A stretch of DNA of 64,000 nucleotides, from assembly GCF_006704125.1 (NCBI RefSeq), contig NZ_VIGH01000012.1:1-64000 (forward strand). The letters run 5' to 3'. The stretch is from Rhodococcus spelaei. GTDB lineage: Bacteria > Actinomycetota > Actinomycetes > Mycobacteriales > Mycobacteriaceae. A model generated the notes under the pieces. The model was not told the DNA's origin. It was given only the letters and a program-made list of their open reading frames with translations, and ran no database searches. Positions 11,187 through 18,411 of the stretch are shown here, piece by piece. The stretch's first letter is position 1. Every line of letters starts with the position of its first letter. The position numbers and the translations under genes were made by a program.

Positions 11187-12358
11187 TGCTGAGCATGCTG
11201 CGTACCCGCGGCATGCCGGTGGCGATGATCATGGGCTTCGCTGCCTTCGGCGGATGGTCACTGCTGCTGCCGGTGGTGCCGCTCGCGATCTTCCAGGCCG
11301 GCGGCTCCGACGTGCTGGCGGGTGCGTCGACCTCGATCTTCATGGCTACCACGGTGGCCACGCAGTTGGTCACGCCGCGACTGCTTCGTGCGTGGGGCTA
11401 CCGGGCTGTCCTCGCGGTCGGCTGCGTGCTGCTCGGCGCGCCCGCGCTTGCGTTCCTGCTGTCCACCGCGGCGGTGCCCGCCCTCGTGATCTCTGCGGTG
11501 CGGGGTGTGGGTTTCGGGATGCTCAGCGTGGCGGGCAGCGCGCTGGTCGCGGAACTGGCCCCGAGGAAACTGCTCGGCCGGGCCACCGGCGCCCAGGGCA
11601 TCGCGATCGCGACCGGCCAGATGATCGCGTTGCCGGTCGGTTTGGCGTTGTTCGGGCGAGGTCACCAGTCCCTGGTCTTCGTGCTCGGTGCGGTGGTGCC
11701 GCTGCTGGCGGTCGCGGCGGTCGCGGCGCTGCCGACGGTCCGGCCCGCAGCTCGTTCCGATGCCAGGCGGGAGCCGCTGCCGCTGCGAGCGGTGCTGGTT
11801 CCGTGCCTTGCGATGGTCGCGGTCGCGTCGGTGTACGGCGGGGTGTCGAGCCTGCTGCCGATCGCGGTCGAGGACCGCGCCGCGATCGCCGGTGTCGCGC
11901 TGGCGTTCGTCAGCGGCGCGATGCTCGTCGGTCGCTACGGCGCGGGCATCCTGGTCGACCGGATAGGGGTGGGCCGAATCATGGCTCCCGCGTTGGCTTG
12001 TGTCGCGGTCGGCGCCGCAGTGTACGCGGCGGCGGTGGCTGGCGACGGCCACGTGACGCTGCTCCTACTCGGGTCGGCGTTGTTCGGTGCCGGCTTCGGC
12101 GCGGTGCAGAACGAGGCACTGGTGACGTTGTTCCAGTCGGCAGGTCCGGTCCGACTCGGCGCCGCGAGTGCGGCCTGGAACATCAGCTACGACGCCGGCA
12201 CCGGGATCGGTGCACTCGCTCTCGGCGTGGTCGCCGGGGCAGCGGGCTATCCGGCGGTGTTCGTGGTCGGGGCCGCGGCGATCGCAGTCGTGGTTCCGCT
12301 CGCGCTGGCCTGGAGGATTCCAGTGGCGGTGCCGCGGGCCGATAGAGTCGAGTCATGA
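11186..12358 (+). CDS. MFS transporter
   Basis: A 390-aa major-facilitator protein with about 11-12 hydrophobic segments, with the internal repeat visible as two blocks split by a charged loop near residues 180-200 ([12 protein letters not shown]). Motifs such as [37 protein letters not shown] are typical of actinobacterial drug or metabolite exporters. The frame is open from 11102, but ATG 11186 overlaps the preceding stop and is preferred. Its last codons overlap hisH by ATGA, and a leaderless promoter for hisH lies inside its 3' end. The substrate is unknown; the position among his genes could mean export of a histidine-pathway metabolite, but that is a guess. Confidence 0.8.
   Translation: MLSMLRTRGMPVAMIMGFAAFGGWSLLLPVVPLAIFQAGGSDVLAGASTSIFMATTVATQLVTPRLLRAWGYRAVLAVGCVLLGAPALAFLLSTAAVPALVISAVRGVGFGMLSVAGSALVAELAPRKLLGRATGAQGIAIATGQMIALPVGLALFGRGHQSLVFVLGAVVPLLAVAAVAALPTVRPAARSDARREPLPLRAVLVPCLAMVAVASVYGGVSSLLPIAVEDRAAIAGVALAFVSGAMLVGRYGAGILVDRIGVGRIMAPALACVAVGAAVYAAAVAGDGHVTLLLLGSALFGAGFGAVQNEALVTLFQSAGPVRLGAASAAWNISYDAGTGIGALALGVVAGAAGYPAVFVVGAAAIAVVVPLALAWRIPVAVPRADRVES
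12343..12348 (+). promoter_or_regulatory. internal leaderless -10 box of hisH
   Basis: TAGAGT within the MFS coding sequence, 6 nt before the hisH ATG at 12355. It would let hisH and the genes after it be transcribed apart from hisDCB. Confidence 0.5.
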
Positions 12359-12984
12359 CCTCCGTTGCTCTGCTCGATTACGGTTCCGGGAACCTGCACT
12401 CGGCGATGCGGGCGCTCGCGCGCGTCGGTGCCGACGTCGAGGTGACCTCCGACCCGAAGGCGGCGCTGGCCGCGGACGGGCTCGTCGTGCCCGGTGTCGG
12501 CGCGTTCGCCGCCTGCATGCAGGGCCTGCGTTCGGTGAAGGGCGAGCGGATCATCGGCCAGCGCCTCGCGGGCGGTCGCCCGGTGCTGGGCATCTGCGTG
12601 GGCATGCAGATCATGTTCGAGCGGGGCGTCGAGCACGGCGTGGAGGCCGACGGCTGCGGCGAATGGCCGGGCACCGTCGAGAAGTTGCAGGCCGACGTGC
12701 TGCCGCACATGGGCTGGAACACGTTGACGGCGCCCGAGGACAGTGTCCTGTTCGCGGGCCTCGACCCCGACACCCGCTTCTACTTCGTGCACTCGTACGG
12801 CGTGCAGAAGTGGGAGCTGGCGGAATCGGACCTGATCGCGCCGCCGAAGCTCACCTGGGCAGACCACGGTGGCTCCTTCCTCGCCGCAATCGAGAACGGC
12901 CCGCTCTCGGCCACCCAGTTTCATCCGGAGAAGTCGGGCGACGCGGGCGCCGCGTTGCTGGAGAACTGGGTTCGCAGCCTGTGA
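12355..12984 (+). CDS. hisH: imidazole glycerol phosphate synthase, glutaminase subunit
   Basis: A 209-aa class I glutamine amidotransferase that supplies ammonia to HisF. The nucleophile Cys is in [11 protein letters not shown] and the His/Glu pair in [12 protein letters not shown]. Oxyanion-strand residues [10 protein letters not shown] are present. The partner HisF is encoded 2 kb downstream. It overlaps the MFS gene (ATGA) and the next small membrane gene (GTGA). Confidence 0.97.
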   Translation: MTSVALLDYGSGNLHSAMRALARVGADVEVTSDPKAALAADGLVVPGVGAFAACMQGLRSVKGERIIGQRLAGGRPVLGICVGMQIMFERGVEHGVEADGCGEWPGTVEKLQADVLPHMGWNTLTAPEDSVLFAGLDPDTRFYFVHSYGVQKWELAESDLIAPPKLTWADHGGSFLAAIENGPLSATQFHPEKSGDAGAALLENWVRSL

Positions 12985-13250
12985 GTGGCGGGCGCCGGGA
13001 GCTCTCCCTGGGACGGCTCGCCCTGTTCTCTCTCGGCGCCGCGGCCGCGGTCCTGTTGCTGGTGACGGTGCTGGTCGCCGCGCTGCGGCCGTCGCCGGTG
13101 GTCGGGCTGGTCATCGTGCTGGTCGGGGTTGCCGGGGCGGTCGCCGCGATGGGCACCGTCTCCACCGGGATGACGCGACAGGCATTCGACGAGGAGCCGG
13201 GGGACGAGTCGACACGCGAGCCCGACCCGGACACCGGCCCGGAGCGCTGA
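12981..13250 (+). CDS. small membrane protein between hisH and priA
   Basis: An 89-aa protein with two hydrophobic helices ([23 protein letters not shown] and [20 protein letters not shown]), a basic N-terminus and an acidic C-terminal tail rich in Asp/Glu/Pro. GTG 12981 overlaps the hisH stop. No catalytic motif and no family I can name. It is the second small membrane protein in this cluster, alongside the 50-aa one after hisB. Confidence 0.65.
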   Translation: MSGGRRELSLGRLALFSLGAAAAVLLLVTVLVAALRPSPVVGLVIVLVGVAGAVAAMGTVSTGMTRQAFDEEPGDESTREPDPDTGPER

Positions 13251-13255
13251 GGCAC

Positions 13256-13261
13256 TAGGGT
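13256..13261 (+). promoter_or_regulatory. leaderless -10 box of priA
   Basis: TAGGGT, 7 nt, then GTG at 13269. There is no ribosome site before this GTG, which agrees with leaderless initiation. Confidence 0.55.
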
Positions 13262-13268
13262 TGTCGCA

Positions 13269-14003
13269 GTGAGCCTGGTCCTTTTGCCTGCTGTAGATGT
13301 CGTCGACGGTCAAGCTGTTCGCCTTGTTCAGGGGGAGGCAGGCAGTGAGACCAACTACGGTTCGCCGCGCGACGCGGCCCTCGCGTGGCAGAACGCCGGT
13401 GCCGAGTGGGTGCATCTGGTCGACCTCGACGCCGCCTTCGGCCGCGGGTCCAACCGCGAGATGCTCGCCGGTGTGATCGGTGAACTCGACGTCAAGGTTG
13501 AGCTGTCCGGGGGCATCCGCGACGACGCCTCCCTCGAGGCCGCCCTCGCCACTGGCTGCGCCCGCGTCAACCTCGGCACCGCTGCCATCGAGAACCCCGA
13601 CTGGTGCGCCAGCGCCATCGCCCGCTTCGGCGACAAGATCGCCGTCGGTCTGGACGTGCGCAACGTCGACGGCCGCTACCAGCTGCGCGGGCGCGGCTGG
13701 GTCACCGAGGGCGGCGACCTGTTCGAGACCCTCGCTCGCCTCGACCGTGACGGCTGCTCGCGCTACGTCGTCACCGACGTCAGCAAGGACGGCACCCTCA
13801 CCGGGCCGAATCTCGAACTGCTGAGCCAGGTCTGCGCGGCCACCGACGCACCGGTTGTCGCGTCCGGCGGCATCTCCAGTCTCGACGACGTCGTGGCGAT
13901 CGCCGGGCTGGTCGATCAGGGCGTCGAGGGCTCGATCATCGGTAAGGCCCTGTACGCGGGCCGTTTCACCCTGCCCGAGGCACTCGCCGCGGTCGCCGGC
14001 TAG
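13269..14003 (+). CDS. priA: bifunctional HisA/TrpF isomerase PriA
   Basis: A 244-aa (beta/alpha)8 barrel that isomerises ProFAR in histidine synthesis and, in actinobacteria, also phosphoribosyl anthranilate in tryptophan synthesis. The catalytic Asp10 ([14 protein letters not shown]) and the second Asp in [13 protein letters not shown] are present, as are the phosphate loops GGI and GKALYAG. The stretch [11 protein letters not shown] carries the Arg and Trp that mark PriA rather than plain HisA. The window has a trp cluster without trpF, which fits the double role. It lies between a small membrane gene and impA. Confidence 0.93.
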   Translation: MSLVLLPAVDVVDGQAVRLVQGEAGSETNYGSPRDAALAWQNAGAEWVHLVDLDAAFGRGSNREMLAGVIGELDVKVELSGGIRDDASLEAALATGCARVNLGTAAIENPDWCASAIARFGDKIAVGLDVRNVDGRYQLRGRGWVTEGGDLFETLARLDRDGCSRYVVTDVSKDGTLTGPNLELLSQVCAATDAPVVASGGISSLDDVVAIAGLVDQGVEGSIIGKALYAGRFTLPEALAAVAG

Positions 14004-14006
14004 GTT
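14001..14006 (+). promoter_or_regulatory. leaderless -10 box of the impA-like gene
   Basis: TAGGTT, whose TAG is also the stop codon of priA, followed by 6 nt and the ATG at 14013. Confidence 0.45.
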
Positions 14007-14012
14007 CCGACG

Positions 14013-14846
14013 ATGATCCCGGCCCGCGACCCGCACGAGCTGCTCTCGATCGCGGGCGGCGTGCTGGACGGGGTGGTGGAGCGGTTCCTCGCCGGCGTCG
14101 GTGCGCCGAGCGCGGTGACCAAGGGGCCCACGGACTTTGCCACCGAGGTGGACCTGGAACTCGAACGCCGGATCAGCGGTGAACTCGAACAGCTCACCGG
14201 AATCGCCGTGCACGGCGAGGAATTCGGCGGTCCCGACCTGTCCGAGGGCACCGTGTGGGTGCTCGACCCGGTGGACGGCACCCTGAACTACTCGTCCGGT
14301 CTGCCGACCGCGGGCATCCTGCTGGCGTTGCTGGAGGAGGGCAGGCCGGTCCTCGGGCTGACCTGGCTGCCGATGATGAACCGGCGCTACGCGGCGAGTG
14401 TCGACGGTCCGTTGCTGTGCAACGGGGAGGTGCTGCCCGCGCTTCGTCGGCAGCACCTGTCGGAGACGATGGTCGGGTTCGGGGCATTCAACGTGGAGGG
14501 CCGCGGGCCGATCCCCGGCGCCTACCGGGTGCGGGCGCTGGCCGAGGTGAGCCGGGTGTGCCGGCGGCTGCGGATGCACGGCTCGACCGGCGCGGACCTG
14601 GCGTTCACCGCGGCGGGTGTGCTCGGGGCGTCGGTGATCTTCGGCTACCACCCGTGGGACAACGCCCCAGGCGTCGCGTTGGTCCGGGCGGCGGGCGGCA
14701 TCGTCACCGACCTGGCCGGGCAGGACTGGCACATCGGCTCGAAGTCGGTGCTGGCGGCGGCGCCGGGCGTGCATGACGAAGTGTTGAATATTCTGAAGTC
14801 TCTTGGTGATCCGGGTGACTACCTGGATTCCGCGGTAGGAAGGTAA
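14013..14846 (+). CDS. impA: inositol-monophosphatase-family phosphatase
   Basis: A 277-aa Mg2+-dependent phosphatase of the IMPase family. The metal-site motifs are all present: TEVDLELERR, HGEEFGG, the DPVDGTLNYSSGLP core and the C-terminal WDNAPGVALVRAAGG. In M. tuberculosis the gene at the same place between hisA and hisF is named impA, so the symbol rests on position and family. Candidate reactions are inositol phosphate or, given the context, histidinol phosphate dephosphorylation; many actinobacteria use an IMPase-like HisN. The sequence alone does not decide. A 6-nt gap leads to hisF. Confidence 0.88.
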   Translation: MIPARDPHELLSIAGGVLDGVVERFLAGVGAPSAVTKGPTDFATEVDLELERRISGELEQLTGIAVHGEEFGGPDLSEGTVWVLDPVDGTLNYSSGLPTAGILLALLEEGRPVLGLTWLPMMNRRYAASVDGPLLCNGEVLPALRRQHLSETMVGFGAFNVEGRGPIPGAYRVRALAEVSRVCRRLRMHGSTGADLAFTAAGVLGASVIFGYHPWDNAPGVALVRAAGGIVTDLAGQDWHIGSKSVLAAAPGVHDEVLNILKSLGDPGDYLDSAVGR

Positions 14847-14852
14847 GACGAC

Positions 14853-15626
14853 ATGACGTTGGCAGTGCGGGTCATCCCGTGCCTGGACGTGGACGCGGGT
14901 CGGGTCGTGAAGGGCGTGAACTTCGAGAATCTGCGCGACGCAGGCGATCCCGTGGAGCTGGCAGCGGTCTACGACGCGCAGGGCGCCGACGAGCTGACCT
15001 TCCTCGACGTCACGGCGTCCACCTCCGAGCGCGGCACCATGCTCGACGTCGTCACCCGCACCGCCGAGCAGGTGTTCATCCCACTGACGGTCGGCGGCGG
15101 CGTCCGCACCGAGCAGGACGTGGACCGGCTGCTGCGGGCCGGCGCCGACAAGGTCAGCGTCAACACCGCCGCGATCGCCCGGCCGGAACTGCTGCGCGAG
15201 CTCAGCGAGCGGTTCGGCTCGCAGTGCATCGTGCTGTCGGTGGACGCTCGCACGGTGCCCGAGGGTGAGGCGCCGACCCCGTCCGGCTGGGAGGTCACCA
15301 CGCACGGTGGTCGCCGCGGCACCGGCATCGACGCGATCGAGTGGGCGCTGCGCGGCGCCGAGCTCGGGGTGGGGGAGATCCTGCTCAACTCGATGGACGC
15401 CGACGGCACCAAGGCCGGGTTCGACCTGCCGATGATCCGCTCCGTGCGCGCGGCCGTGCACGTGCCCGTGATCGCCAGCGGTGGCGCCGGGGCGGTCGGC
15501 GACTTCGCGCCCGCCGTCCAGGCCGGTGCGGACGCGGTGCTCGCGGCGAGCGTGTTCCACTTCGGCGACCTCACGATTCCGCAGGTCAAGGACGCAATGC
15601 GCGCGGAAGGTATCGTGGTCCGATGA
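14853..15626 (+). CDS. hisF: imidazole glycerol phosphate synthase, cyclase subunit
   Basis: A 257-aa (beta/alpha)8 barrel that uses ammonia from HisH to make imidazole glycerol phosphate and AICAR. The catalytic Asp residues are in [17 protein letters not shown] and [14 protein letters not shown] and [10 protein letters not shown] are the phosphate-binding loops. The length is standard. Its TGA overlaps the hisI ATG. Confidence 0.98.
   Translation: MTLAVRVIPCLDVDAGRVVKGVNFENLRDAGDPVELAAVYDAQGADELTFLDVTASTSERGTMLDVVTRTAEQVFIPLTVGGGVRTEQDVDRLLRAGADKVSVNTAAIARPELLRELSERFGSQCIVLSVDARTVPEGEAPTPSGWEVTTHGGRRGTGIDAIEWALRGAELGVGEILLNSMDADGTKAGFDLPMIRSVRAAVHVPVIASGGAGAVGDFAPAVQAGADAVLAASVFHFGDLTIPQVKDAMRAEGIVVR
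15611..15616 (+). promoter_or_regulatory. possible leaderless -10 box of hisI
   Basis: TATCGT inside the last codons of hisF, 6 nt before ATG 15623. The bases also encode conserved hisF residues (Gly-Ile-Val), so the match could be partly coding-driven. Confidence 0.3.
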
Positions 15627-15967
15627 GTCTCGACCCGGCCATCGCGGCCCGTCTCAAGCGCAACGAGGCCGGCCTGTTCAGTGCCGTCGCCCAGGAACGG
15701 TCCACCGGCGACGTGCTGATGGTCGCCTGGATGGACGACGAGGCGCTCGCCCGCACGCTGGAAACCCGTAAGGGAACGTACTTCTCGCGGTCGCGTCAGC
15801 AGTACTGGGTCAAGGGGGAGACCTCCGGCCACACCCAGTACGTGCACGAGGTGCGCCTCGACTGCGACGGCGACTCGGTCCTGCTGATCGTCGACCAGGA
15901 GGGCGCCGCCTGCCACACCGGCACGCACACCTGCTTCGACACCGACGTCCTGCTCGCCAAGCCCTGA
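15623..15967 (+). CDS. hisI: phosphoribosyl-AMP cyclohydrolase
   Basis: A 114-aa zinc hydrolase that opens the adenine ring of PR-AMP, the third step of histidine synthesis. The metal motifs are DCDGDSVLL and the Cys-rich [10 protein letters not shown] near the C-terminus; [16 protein letters not shown] is the substrate loop. It lacks the HisE domain, so it is the single-function form. It ends the his cluster; 354 bp of non-coding repeat-bearing DNA follow. Confidence 0.97.
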   Translation: MSLDPAIAARLKRNEAGLFSAVAQERSTGDVLMVAWMDDEALARTLETRKGTYFSRSRQQYWVKGETSGHTQYVHEVRLDCDGDSVLLIVDQEGAACHTGTHTCFDTDVLLAKP

Positions 15968-15980
15968 CCTCCGCCGCTCA

Positions 15981-16037
15981 CGAACGGGAGCCCACGGCTC
16001 GTTTCGCGGTCGCAAGTGAGCCATGGGTTCCCGTTCG
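15981..16037 (+). repeat. 57-nt hairpin repeat, copy 1
   Basis: An imperfect inverted repeat: 20-nt arms (beginning CGAACGGGA and ending TCCCGTTCG) with a 17-nt loop that includes GTTTCGCGGTCGCAAG. It matches copy 2 at 16236-16292 in 53 of 57 positions and in the same orientation. Three of the four differences lie in the arms. It resembles a REP or small non-autonomous element rather than a terminator, because the T-run is absent. Confidence 0.85.
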
Positions 16038-16141
16038 GTGATCAGACCGGGGCGCCGGCAGTGCCGTCGGATCCGGGCCCGCGTCTCCAGTCCCTGTGCG
16101 ATCGCGGTCGAGCCGCGGAACGGTGCGTCGATGATGGTCAT
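16038..16141 (-). pseudogene. 5' relic of a DUF559-type gene cut by the hairpin repeat
   Basis: On the minus strand an ATG at 16141 opens a frame that begins MTIIDAPFRGSTAIAQG and runs for about 35 residues, ending exactly where hairpin copy 1 begins. The PFRGS...A...G opening followed by an Arg-rich stretch is the start I know from actinobacterial DUF559/AbiEi-like proteins, which are normally about 280-320 aa. Nothing of the rest (no DUF559 nuclease-like domain) remains in this interval. It is read as a deletion remnant. Confidence 0.5.
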
Positions 16142-16198
16142 GCCGCCACGTTGGCGTCGGCGTCCGACGAGTTTCGATAGCGCACCCGTCCGGTTGCC

Positions 16199-16236
16199 GC
16201 CGCCTGTGGATCGCTTCGTCGGTATCCACAGGCGGC
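16199..16236. repeat. 13-bp perfect inverted repeat
   Basis: GCCGCCTGTGGAT (16199-16211) and ATCCACAGGCGGC (16224-16236) form a perfect 13-bp stem around a 12-nt loop. It abuts hairpin copy 2, sharing base 16236. TATCCACA inside it resembles a DnaA box, but a single site has no weight. Confidence 0.7.
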
Positions 16237-16292
16237 GAACGGGACCTCACGGCTCGTTTCGCGGTCGCAAGCGAGCCTTGGGTTCCCGTTCG
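16236..16292 (+). repeat. 57-nt hairpin repeat, copy 2
   Basis: Same length and orientation as copy 1, with 4 differences. Arms of about 20 nt fold on the 17-nt loop. It lies 28 nt before the tautomerase ATG, so it could also act as an insulating stem. Confidence 0.85.
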
Positions 16293-16320
16293 GCAGCGGG
16301 GGTCGGCAACAATGGTCGGC

Positions 16321-16500
16321 ATGCCACTGATTCAGATCAGCCAGACACCCGGACTGACCACCGAGCAGAAGCGGGCCGCGATCGAGGCGGTGACGAAGGC
16401 CTACGCGGAGGCGACCGGCAAGAACCCGGCCCAGGTGTGGGTCACGCTCACCGACGTGCCGCGCGAGAACTGGGGTGTCGGCGGCGTGCCGTTGGGGTGA
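16321..16500 (+). CDS. 4-oxalocrotonate tautomerase-family protein
   Basis: A 59-aa tautomerase subunit. After Met removal the protein begins with Pro, the catalytic base of the family (PLIQISQTPGLTTEQKRA), and an Arg in DVPRENWGVGG fits the substrate-binding position. The length equals the usual 58-65 aa of small 4-OT subunits, which assemble as hexamers. It catalyses keto-enol shifts in aromatic meta-cleavage or similar pathways. The neighbouring ring-cleavage-type dioxygenase makes a small degradation module plausible, but they are on separate transcripts. Convergent with marR. Confidence 0.88.
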   Translation: MPLIQISQTPGLTTEQKRAAIEAVTKAYAEATGKNPAQVWVTLTDVPRENWGVGGVPLG

Positions 16501-16510
16501 CGGCCGCCGC

Positions 16511-17017
16511 TCAGGCCTTGCCGGTTCCCTTCGCGATCCCGCGGTCGAGTTGGCTGACCAACGCCTGACCGAGCGTGATCAGGCCGCGGACCTGGGCGTC
16601 GTCGAGTCCCTCGAAGACCAGGGTCTGGACCGCGTGCACGTGGCCGGGTGCGGCGGCGACGACCTTCGCGTAGCCGGCCGCGGTGAGGACGGCGAGCGAT
16701 CCGCGGGCGCCGACGATGCTCTTGCGCTTGACCCAGCCCGCCTTCTCCATCTTGGTCACGACGTGGGAGAGCCGCGACAACGACGCGTTCGCCTGTGCGG
16801 CCAGGGTGCTCAGCTGCAGTCGACGCTGCGGGGCTTCGGACAGGACCGCGAGCACGAAGTACTCGAAGTGCGTCAGACCCGCATCGCGCTGGAGTTGGGT
16901 GTCCAGCGCCGCGGGCAGACGGGTGGTCAGCGCGACCAGTTCGCGCCAGGCGCGTTGCTGTTCGTCGTCGAGCCACCGCGTCGTCGGTTCTGCTGAATCG
17001 TGCGAACTCTGAGTCAT
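16511..17017 (-). CDS. MarR-family transcriptional regulator
   Basis: A 168-aa winged-helix repressor. The central region LTHFEYFVLAVLSEAPQRRLQLSTLAAQANASLSRLSHVVTKMEKAGWVKRKSIVGARGSLAVLTAAGYAKV is the MarR wHTH with recognition helix SLSRLSHVV and wing RGSLAVLT. It is divergent from the extradiol dioxygenase gene, and a perfect 12-bp palindrome over that promoter is the likely operator. The start is taken as ATG 17017 because it overlaps the stop of a six-codon upstream ORF that has the only good ribosome site; in-frame starts at 17023 (GTG) and 17056 (ATG) are alternatives. The effector is probably a phenolic compound, by analogy with other MarR proteins. Confidence 0.9.
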   Translation of the reverse strand: MTQSSHDSAEPTTRWLDDEQQRAWRELVALTTRLPAALDTQLQRDAGLTHFEYFVLAVLSEAPQRRLQLSTLAAQANASLSRLSHVVTKMEKAGWVKRKSIVGARGSLAVLTAAGYAKVVAAAPGHVHAVQTLVFEGLDDAQVRGLITLGQALVSQLDRGIAKGTGKA

Positions 17018-17034
17018 GTGCACCGCCGGGTCAT
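17014..17034 (-). CDS. six-codon upstream ORF of marR
   Basis: The minus-strand ATG at 17034 encodes MTRRCT and stops at 17014-17016. It has an AGGAGG ribosome site 7 nt before its ATG, the strongest in this interval, while the marR ATG itself has none at proper distance. The TGA overlaps the marR ATG (ATGA), an arrangement that suggests re-initiation or coupled translation. Confidence 0.4.
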   Translation of the reverse strand: MTRRCT

Positions 17035-17071
17035 GCTGTCGCCTCCTGAGGAACATTCGCCTGGGGAATAT

Positions 17072-17115
17072 TTGTCGTACGGTGCCGTTGACTCCTATGA
17101 TAGTTGAAGCTTCAA
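17072..17115 (+). promoter_or_regulatory. dioxygenase promoter with MarR operator
   Basis: A -35 TTGTCG (17072-17077), an 18-bp spacer and -10 TATGAT (17096-17101). Immediately downstream is the perfect palindrome TTGAAGCTTCAA (17104-17115), which covers the expected start site near 17108. Bound MarR would block RNA polymerase. The ribosome site AAGGAG follows at 17119-17124. Confidence 0.65.
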
Positions 17116-17130
17116 TTTAAGGAGTCGGAT

Positions 17131-17913
17131 ATGACGGATCTCGCCATGCCCGCGTTGTACCTCAGCCATGGTGCACCGCCGCTCGTCGACGACGAATTGT
17201 GGGTCTCCCAGCTCGCCGCCTGGTCCGCAGATCTGCCCCGACCCAAGGCGATCCTGATCGTCTCCGCGCACTGGGAGTCGGCGCCCCTGACCATCGGCTC
17301 CACGACCACCGGAACGCCGCTCGTCTACGACTTCGGCGGCTTCGACCCCAAGTACTACCGCGTGCAGTACGCATCGCCGGGCGCACCGGACCTCGCCGGG
17401 CGGGTCGCGGCGCTGATGCCCGACAACGAACCCGTGTACCACCAGCCCGACCGCGGACTCGACCACGGCGCCTACGTTCCGTTGACCGTGATGTACCCCG
17501 ACGCCGACGTCCCGGTTCTGCAGATCTCGATGCCGACCCTCGACCCGGAGCGTCTGCTGCACCTCGGCGAACGACTGCGTCCCCTGCGCGAGGAGGGTGT
17601 GCTGATCGTCGGGTCGGGCTTCACCACACACGGGCTGCCGTTCCTGCGTGACTACTCTCCGAACGCGGTCGCCCCGGGATGGTCTGCGGAGTTCGACGCG
17701 TGGGCGTCCGAGCGGTTCGCGGCCGGCGACGTCGACGCGCTGATCGACTTCCGGGCGAAGGCGCCGGGCATGCCCTACGCGCACCCGACGATCGAGCACT
17801 TCGCGCCGCTGTTCGTCACGCTCGGTGCGTCCAGCAATCCCGAACAGGTCCCGCAGCAGGTGATCGACGGCTTCTGGATGGGCCTGGCGAAGCGCTCACT
17901 TCAGCTCGTGTAG
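17131..17913 (+). CDS. class III extradiol dioxygenase (DODA/LigB type)
   Basis: A 260-aa metal enzyme of the 4,5-DOPA extradiol dioxygenase group, which opens catecholic rings with O2 using one Fe(II) or Zn. The metal-ligand candidates are His13 (LSHGAPP) and His47 (VSAHWES); His112 (LDHGAYVPL) and the AHPTIEHF histidines also belong to the active site. The length is typical. ATG 17131 has AAGGAG 6 nt before it, so the upstream TTG at 17104 is rejected. It is regulated by the divergent MarR gene. The natural substrate is unknown; many bacterial members act on small phenols. Confidence 0.88.
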   Translation: MTDLAMPALYLSHGAPPLVDDELWVSQLAAWSADLPRPKAILIVSAHWESAPLTIGSTTTGTPLVYDFGGFDPKYYRVQYASPGAPDLAGRVAALMPDNEPVYHQPDRGLDHGAYVPLTVMYPDADVPVLQISMPTLDPERLLHLGERLRPLREEGVLIVGSGFTTHGLPFLRDYSPNAVAPGWSAEFDAWASERFAAGDVDALIDFRAKAPGMPYAHPTIEHFAPLFVTLGASSNPEQVPQQVIDGFWMGLAKRSLQLV

Positions 17914-18354
17914 GAACTCCAACGCCTGGTCGGCATGCGTGTTCGCGCGCAGTTCGCTGGCGATCACCTTCAACACGGTGCGGTCGGTGCCGATGACGAA
18001 GGTCGTGCGCTTGACCGGTGACAGCTTGGACAGCAGTCCGCGCCGCACCCCGAACTGTTCGGCGACCGCGCCCGACTCGTCGGACAGCAGTGGGTAGTCG
18101 AAGGACTTCGCGGCGGCGAACGAGGCCTGCTTGTCGACCTTGTCGGTGGAGATGCCGGCCCGTGACGCCCCGACCGCGCCGAACTCCGCTGCCAGGTCTC
18201 GGAAGTGGCACGCCTCGGCGGTGCACACCGGGGTGAACGCGGCCGGGTAGAAGAACAGCACCAGGGGACCGTCCGCGACGAGTTCGCTCAGCGTCCGGAC
18301 GGTCCCGTCCTGGTCGGGGAGGGAGAAATCCGGCGCCTGCTGTCCAGTCTGCAT
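17896..18354 (-). CDS. bcpB: peroxiredoxin (Bcp/AhpE-like)
   Basis: A 152-aa thiol peroxidase that reduces H2O2 and organic hydroperoxides. The peroxidatic Cys44 lies in [15 protein letters not shown], with a second Cys49 five residues on, the spacing of the alpha-helix-type two-Cys Bcp proteins. The motifs [11 protein letters not shown] and [11 protein letters not shown] are conserved. The M. tuberculosis gene in this position, just before trpE and on the opposite strand, is bcpB. Its 3' end overlaps the dioxygenase 3' end by 18 nt. A leaderless -10 box precedes ATG 18354. Confidence 0.92.
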   Translation of the reverse strand: MQTGQQAPDFSLPDQDGTVRTLSELVADGPLVLFFYPAAFTPVCTAEACHFRDLAAEFGAVGASRAGISTDKVDKQASFAAAKSFDYPLLSDESGAVAEQFGVRRGLLSKLSPVKRTTFVIGTDRTVLKVIASELRANTHADQALEFLHELK

Positions 18355-18361
18355 GCGTCCG

Positions 18362-18367
18362 AGGCTA
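18362..18367 (-). promoter_or_regulatory. leaderless -10 box of bcpB
   Basis: TAGCCT on the minus strand with 7 nt to the ATG at 18354. Confidence 0.45.
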
Positions 18368-18411
18368 CCGCGCTCGACGACCGTCAGTCCGGTGCTGGGA
18401 TGATGGGTGCC

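Noticed and set aside
12921-15560. 879-codon minus-strand frame over the his genes
   Set aside because: Low-complexity antisense product opposite priA, impA and hisF, all of which have clear catalytic motifs.
16221-16231. DnaA-box-like TATCCACA
   Set aside because: A single site as part of a 13-bp inverted repeat, with no cluster of boxes and no dnaA/dnaN nearby. Not an origin.
15981-16292. Two-unit CRISPR array
   Set aside because: The repeats are long, self-complementary and separated by 198 bp of unrelated DNA with a gene relic. No cas genes are present.
16023-16568. 181-codon plus-strand frame through the hairpin repeats
   Set aside because: It reads through both hairpins and the tautomerase in the wrong frame. 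No ribosome site, no domain.
18205-18411. N-terminal extension of trpE and a Trp attenuator
   Set aside because: The upstream frame overlaps bcpB antisense. No Trp codon cluster or paired stems are visible before trpE.
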